From Marinobacter algicola DG893 (GTDB lineage Bacteria > Pseudomonadota > Gammaproteobacteria > Pseudomonadales > Oleiphilaceae): a DNA stretch of 64,000 nucleotides. A program made the position numbers and the translations under genes. Below the pieces are notes generated by a model, which did no database searches, was not told where the DNA came from, and saw nothing but the letters and a program-made list of their open reading frames with translations. Below are positions 63,251 through 64,000 of this stretch, piece by piece (position 1 is the stretch's first letter; the number at the start of each line of letters is the position of its first letter). The stretch spans positions 62,001 through 126,000 of the forward strand of contig NZ_ABCP01000003.1 in assembly GCF_000170835.1 (NCBI RefSeq), read 5' to 3'.

Positions 63251-64000
63251 TCACACCGGCTTCTTGTTCTCCCGGTAGAACCGGAATATCTCTTTCAGCG
63301 GGCGCTTGGGGCTGAAACCGAACTCCCTGGCGAACGCTCTGCCGTCGATGACTACAGGATACTTGAAAAAGTGCATCAGGTACGAAGGAAAACTTCGCAG
63401 GTTAAGTGTGCGCAGTATCATCCGGGGCAGCAGGGGGGGAATGGATGGAATTGGTATACGGGCGCAGCCGCAGAGTTTCAACGCATGCTGGTAAGCCACC
63501 CAGTCTTGCGGCGCAACATTGAAAATCCCCCGCTGGGTCTTGTTGTAAGTCAGCACGATGGCGTCGGCCATGTCATCAATATGGATAAATTGCATCATCG
63601 GTGAAAAGCCGGCCAGCACAGGTGCCCGCTCCATACCCAGCAGGGTGCTGATGGAGTTGCGCACACCGGGGCCGACGATGTTGCAGGGGCGCAGAATGGT
63701 GATATTCAGGTCGGGGTAGCGCCACAGGTAGATGTTGGCGAGGTTCTCCAGTTCCACGGAATCAATCAGGTCTGCGCTCAGGCCGGCGCTTTTAAGCGGC
63801 GCTTCCTCATCAATCAGCGCCGGGTTGTAGGCCACTGCACCATAGACGTGAAAGGTGGACAGGACCACCACTCGCTTGATGTGGTATTTGTGGCTCAGGT
63901 CCAGCAACTTCTGGGTGCCGAGCACGTTGGCATTGTAACGGCGCATTCGGGTGAGCTGGCTCGACATGATGCGGCCGAGGTGGATGACGCCATCAAATTG
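63251..64000 (-). CDS. NAD-dependent epimerase/dehydratase-like protein, 5' end missing
   Basis: The frame continues to the window edge beyond an internal ATG at 63967; the codons at the edge read QFDGVIHLGRI, an SDR motif before the active site, so the true start lies outside. VVVLSTFHVYGA near 80 from that ATG holds the S...YxxxK-type serine region, and LRPCNIVGPGVRN and FIHIDDMADAIV are classic extended-SDR motifs. The usual YxxxK is not obvious (VELENLANIYLWRYP in that place), so activity may be altered. It could act on sugar nucleotides. It is convergent with nothing here and 61 bp past prsK. Confidence 0.78.
   Translation of the reverse strand, partial: QFDGVIHLGRIMSSQLTRMRRYNANVLGTQKLLDLSHKYHIKRVVVLSTFHVYGAVAYNPALIDEEAPLKSAGLSADLIDSVELENLANIYLWRYPDLNITILRPCNIVGPGVRNSISTLLGMERAPVLAGFSPMMQFIHIDDMADAIVLTYNKTQRGIFNVAPQDWVAYQHALKLCGCARIPIPSIPPLLPRMILRTLNLRSFPSYLMHFFKYPVVIDGRAFAREFGFSPKRPLKEIFRFYRENKKPV

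Noticed and set aside
1..64000. tRNA, rRNA, CRISPR array, insertion sequence or phage genes
   Set aside because: Scanning both strands by eye gave no cloverleaf-ending CCA tracts, regular spacer-repeat arrays, transposase motifs or terminal inverted repeats.

Overview
The window looks like a chromosomal stretch of a marine Gammaproteobacterium. The moderately high GC of most genes, the exosortase A (XrtA)/PEP-CTERM gene set and the PrsK-PrsR-PrsT block resemble Marinobacter-type genomes, but the genus is an inference. Almost everything from about 4 kb to 63 kb reads as one large envelope/exopolysaccharide (EPS) superlocus. No rRNA, tRNA, CRISPR array, transposase or phage gene was recognised.

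Layout. (1) 1-3.9 kb: a partial secreted protein, an isolated 2-methylcitrate dehydratase (prpD), and two PEP-CTERM proteins, each preceded by a -24/-12 sigma-54 promoter and a shared TGTCRGAAAACTTTAC element. (2) 4.1-15.4 kb: the core XrtA EPS operon on the plus strand: priming glycosyltransferase, Wza-like export lipoprotein, chain-length protein, a degenerate tyrosine-kinase-like ATPase, outer-membrane beta-barrel, XrtA-type deacetylase, two FemAB/GNAT-like proteins, a GT4 and a second deacetylase. (3) 15.4-17.8 kb: two ATP-grasp ligases on the minus strand. (4) 17.9-26 kb: an AT-rich, probably variable segment with a low-molecular-weight phosphatase, O-antigen ligase/polymerase, GT2, CapK-type adenylate-forming enzyme, secreted jelly-roll protein, a third complete PEP-CTERM protein and a flippase. 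(5) 25.9-33 kb: GT4s, a pyruvyl transferase, a deacetylase, a GT2 and a DegT aminotransferase. (6) 33-51.4 kb, minus strand: a golvesin/FnIII lipoprotein, then a tight operon ending in two multimodular synthases, A-PCP-KS-AT-ACP-aminotransferase followed by C-A-PCP-C. Two alpha/beta hydrolases of the exosortase-associated type, a CocE-type hydrolase, a TIGR04325-type methyltransferase and a JmjC/cupin-like protein belong to this group. (7) 51.6-55.3 kb, divergent: GNAT, a second JmjC/cupin-like protein, a third FemAB-like protein and a formyltransferase-fold protein. (8) 55.3-63.2 kb, minus strand: prsK-prsR-prsT-xrtA. (9) The window ends inside a sugar-nucleotide epimerase/dehydratase-like gene.

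How it fits together. The Wzx/Wzy/Wza/Wzz-type genes would build and export a polysaccharide. XrtA would process PEP-CTERM proteins at the inner membrane. PrsK/PrsR with sigma-54 would switch on the PEP-CTERM genes, and their promoters are visible here. The least expected part is a complete NRPS-PKS line with a beta-aminating domain placed between the EPS genes and the exosortase block. It is surrounded by enzymes that form or modify amide and acyl bonds (three FemAB-like proteins, a GNAT, two ATP-grasps, CapK, a formyltransferase fold). My working hypothesis is that it makes a short beta-amino-acid-containing acyl or peptidyl group that decorates the polysaccharide or is co-exported with it. 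That is inference; a stand-alone secreted small molecule is the alternative.
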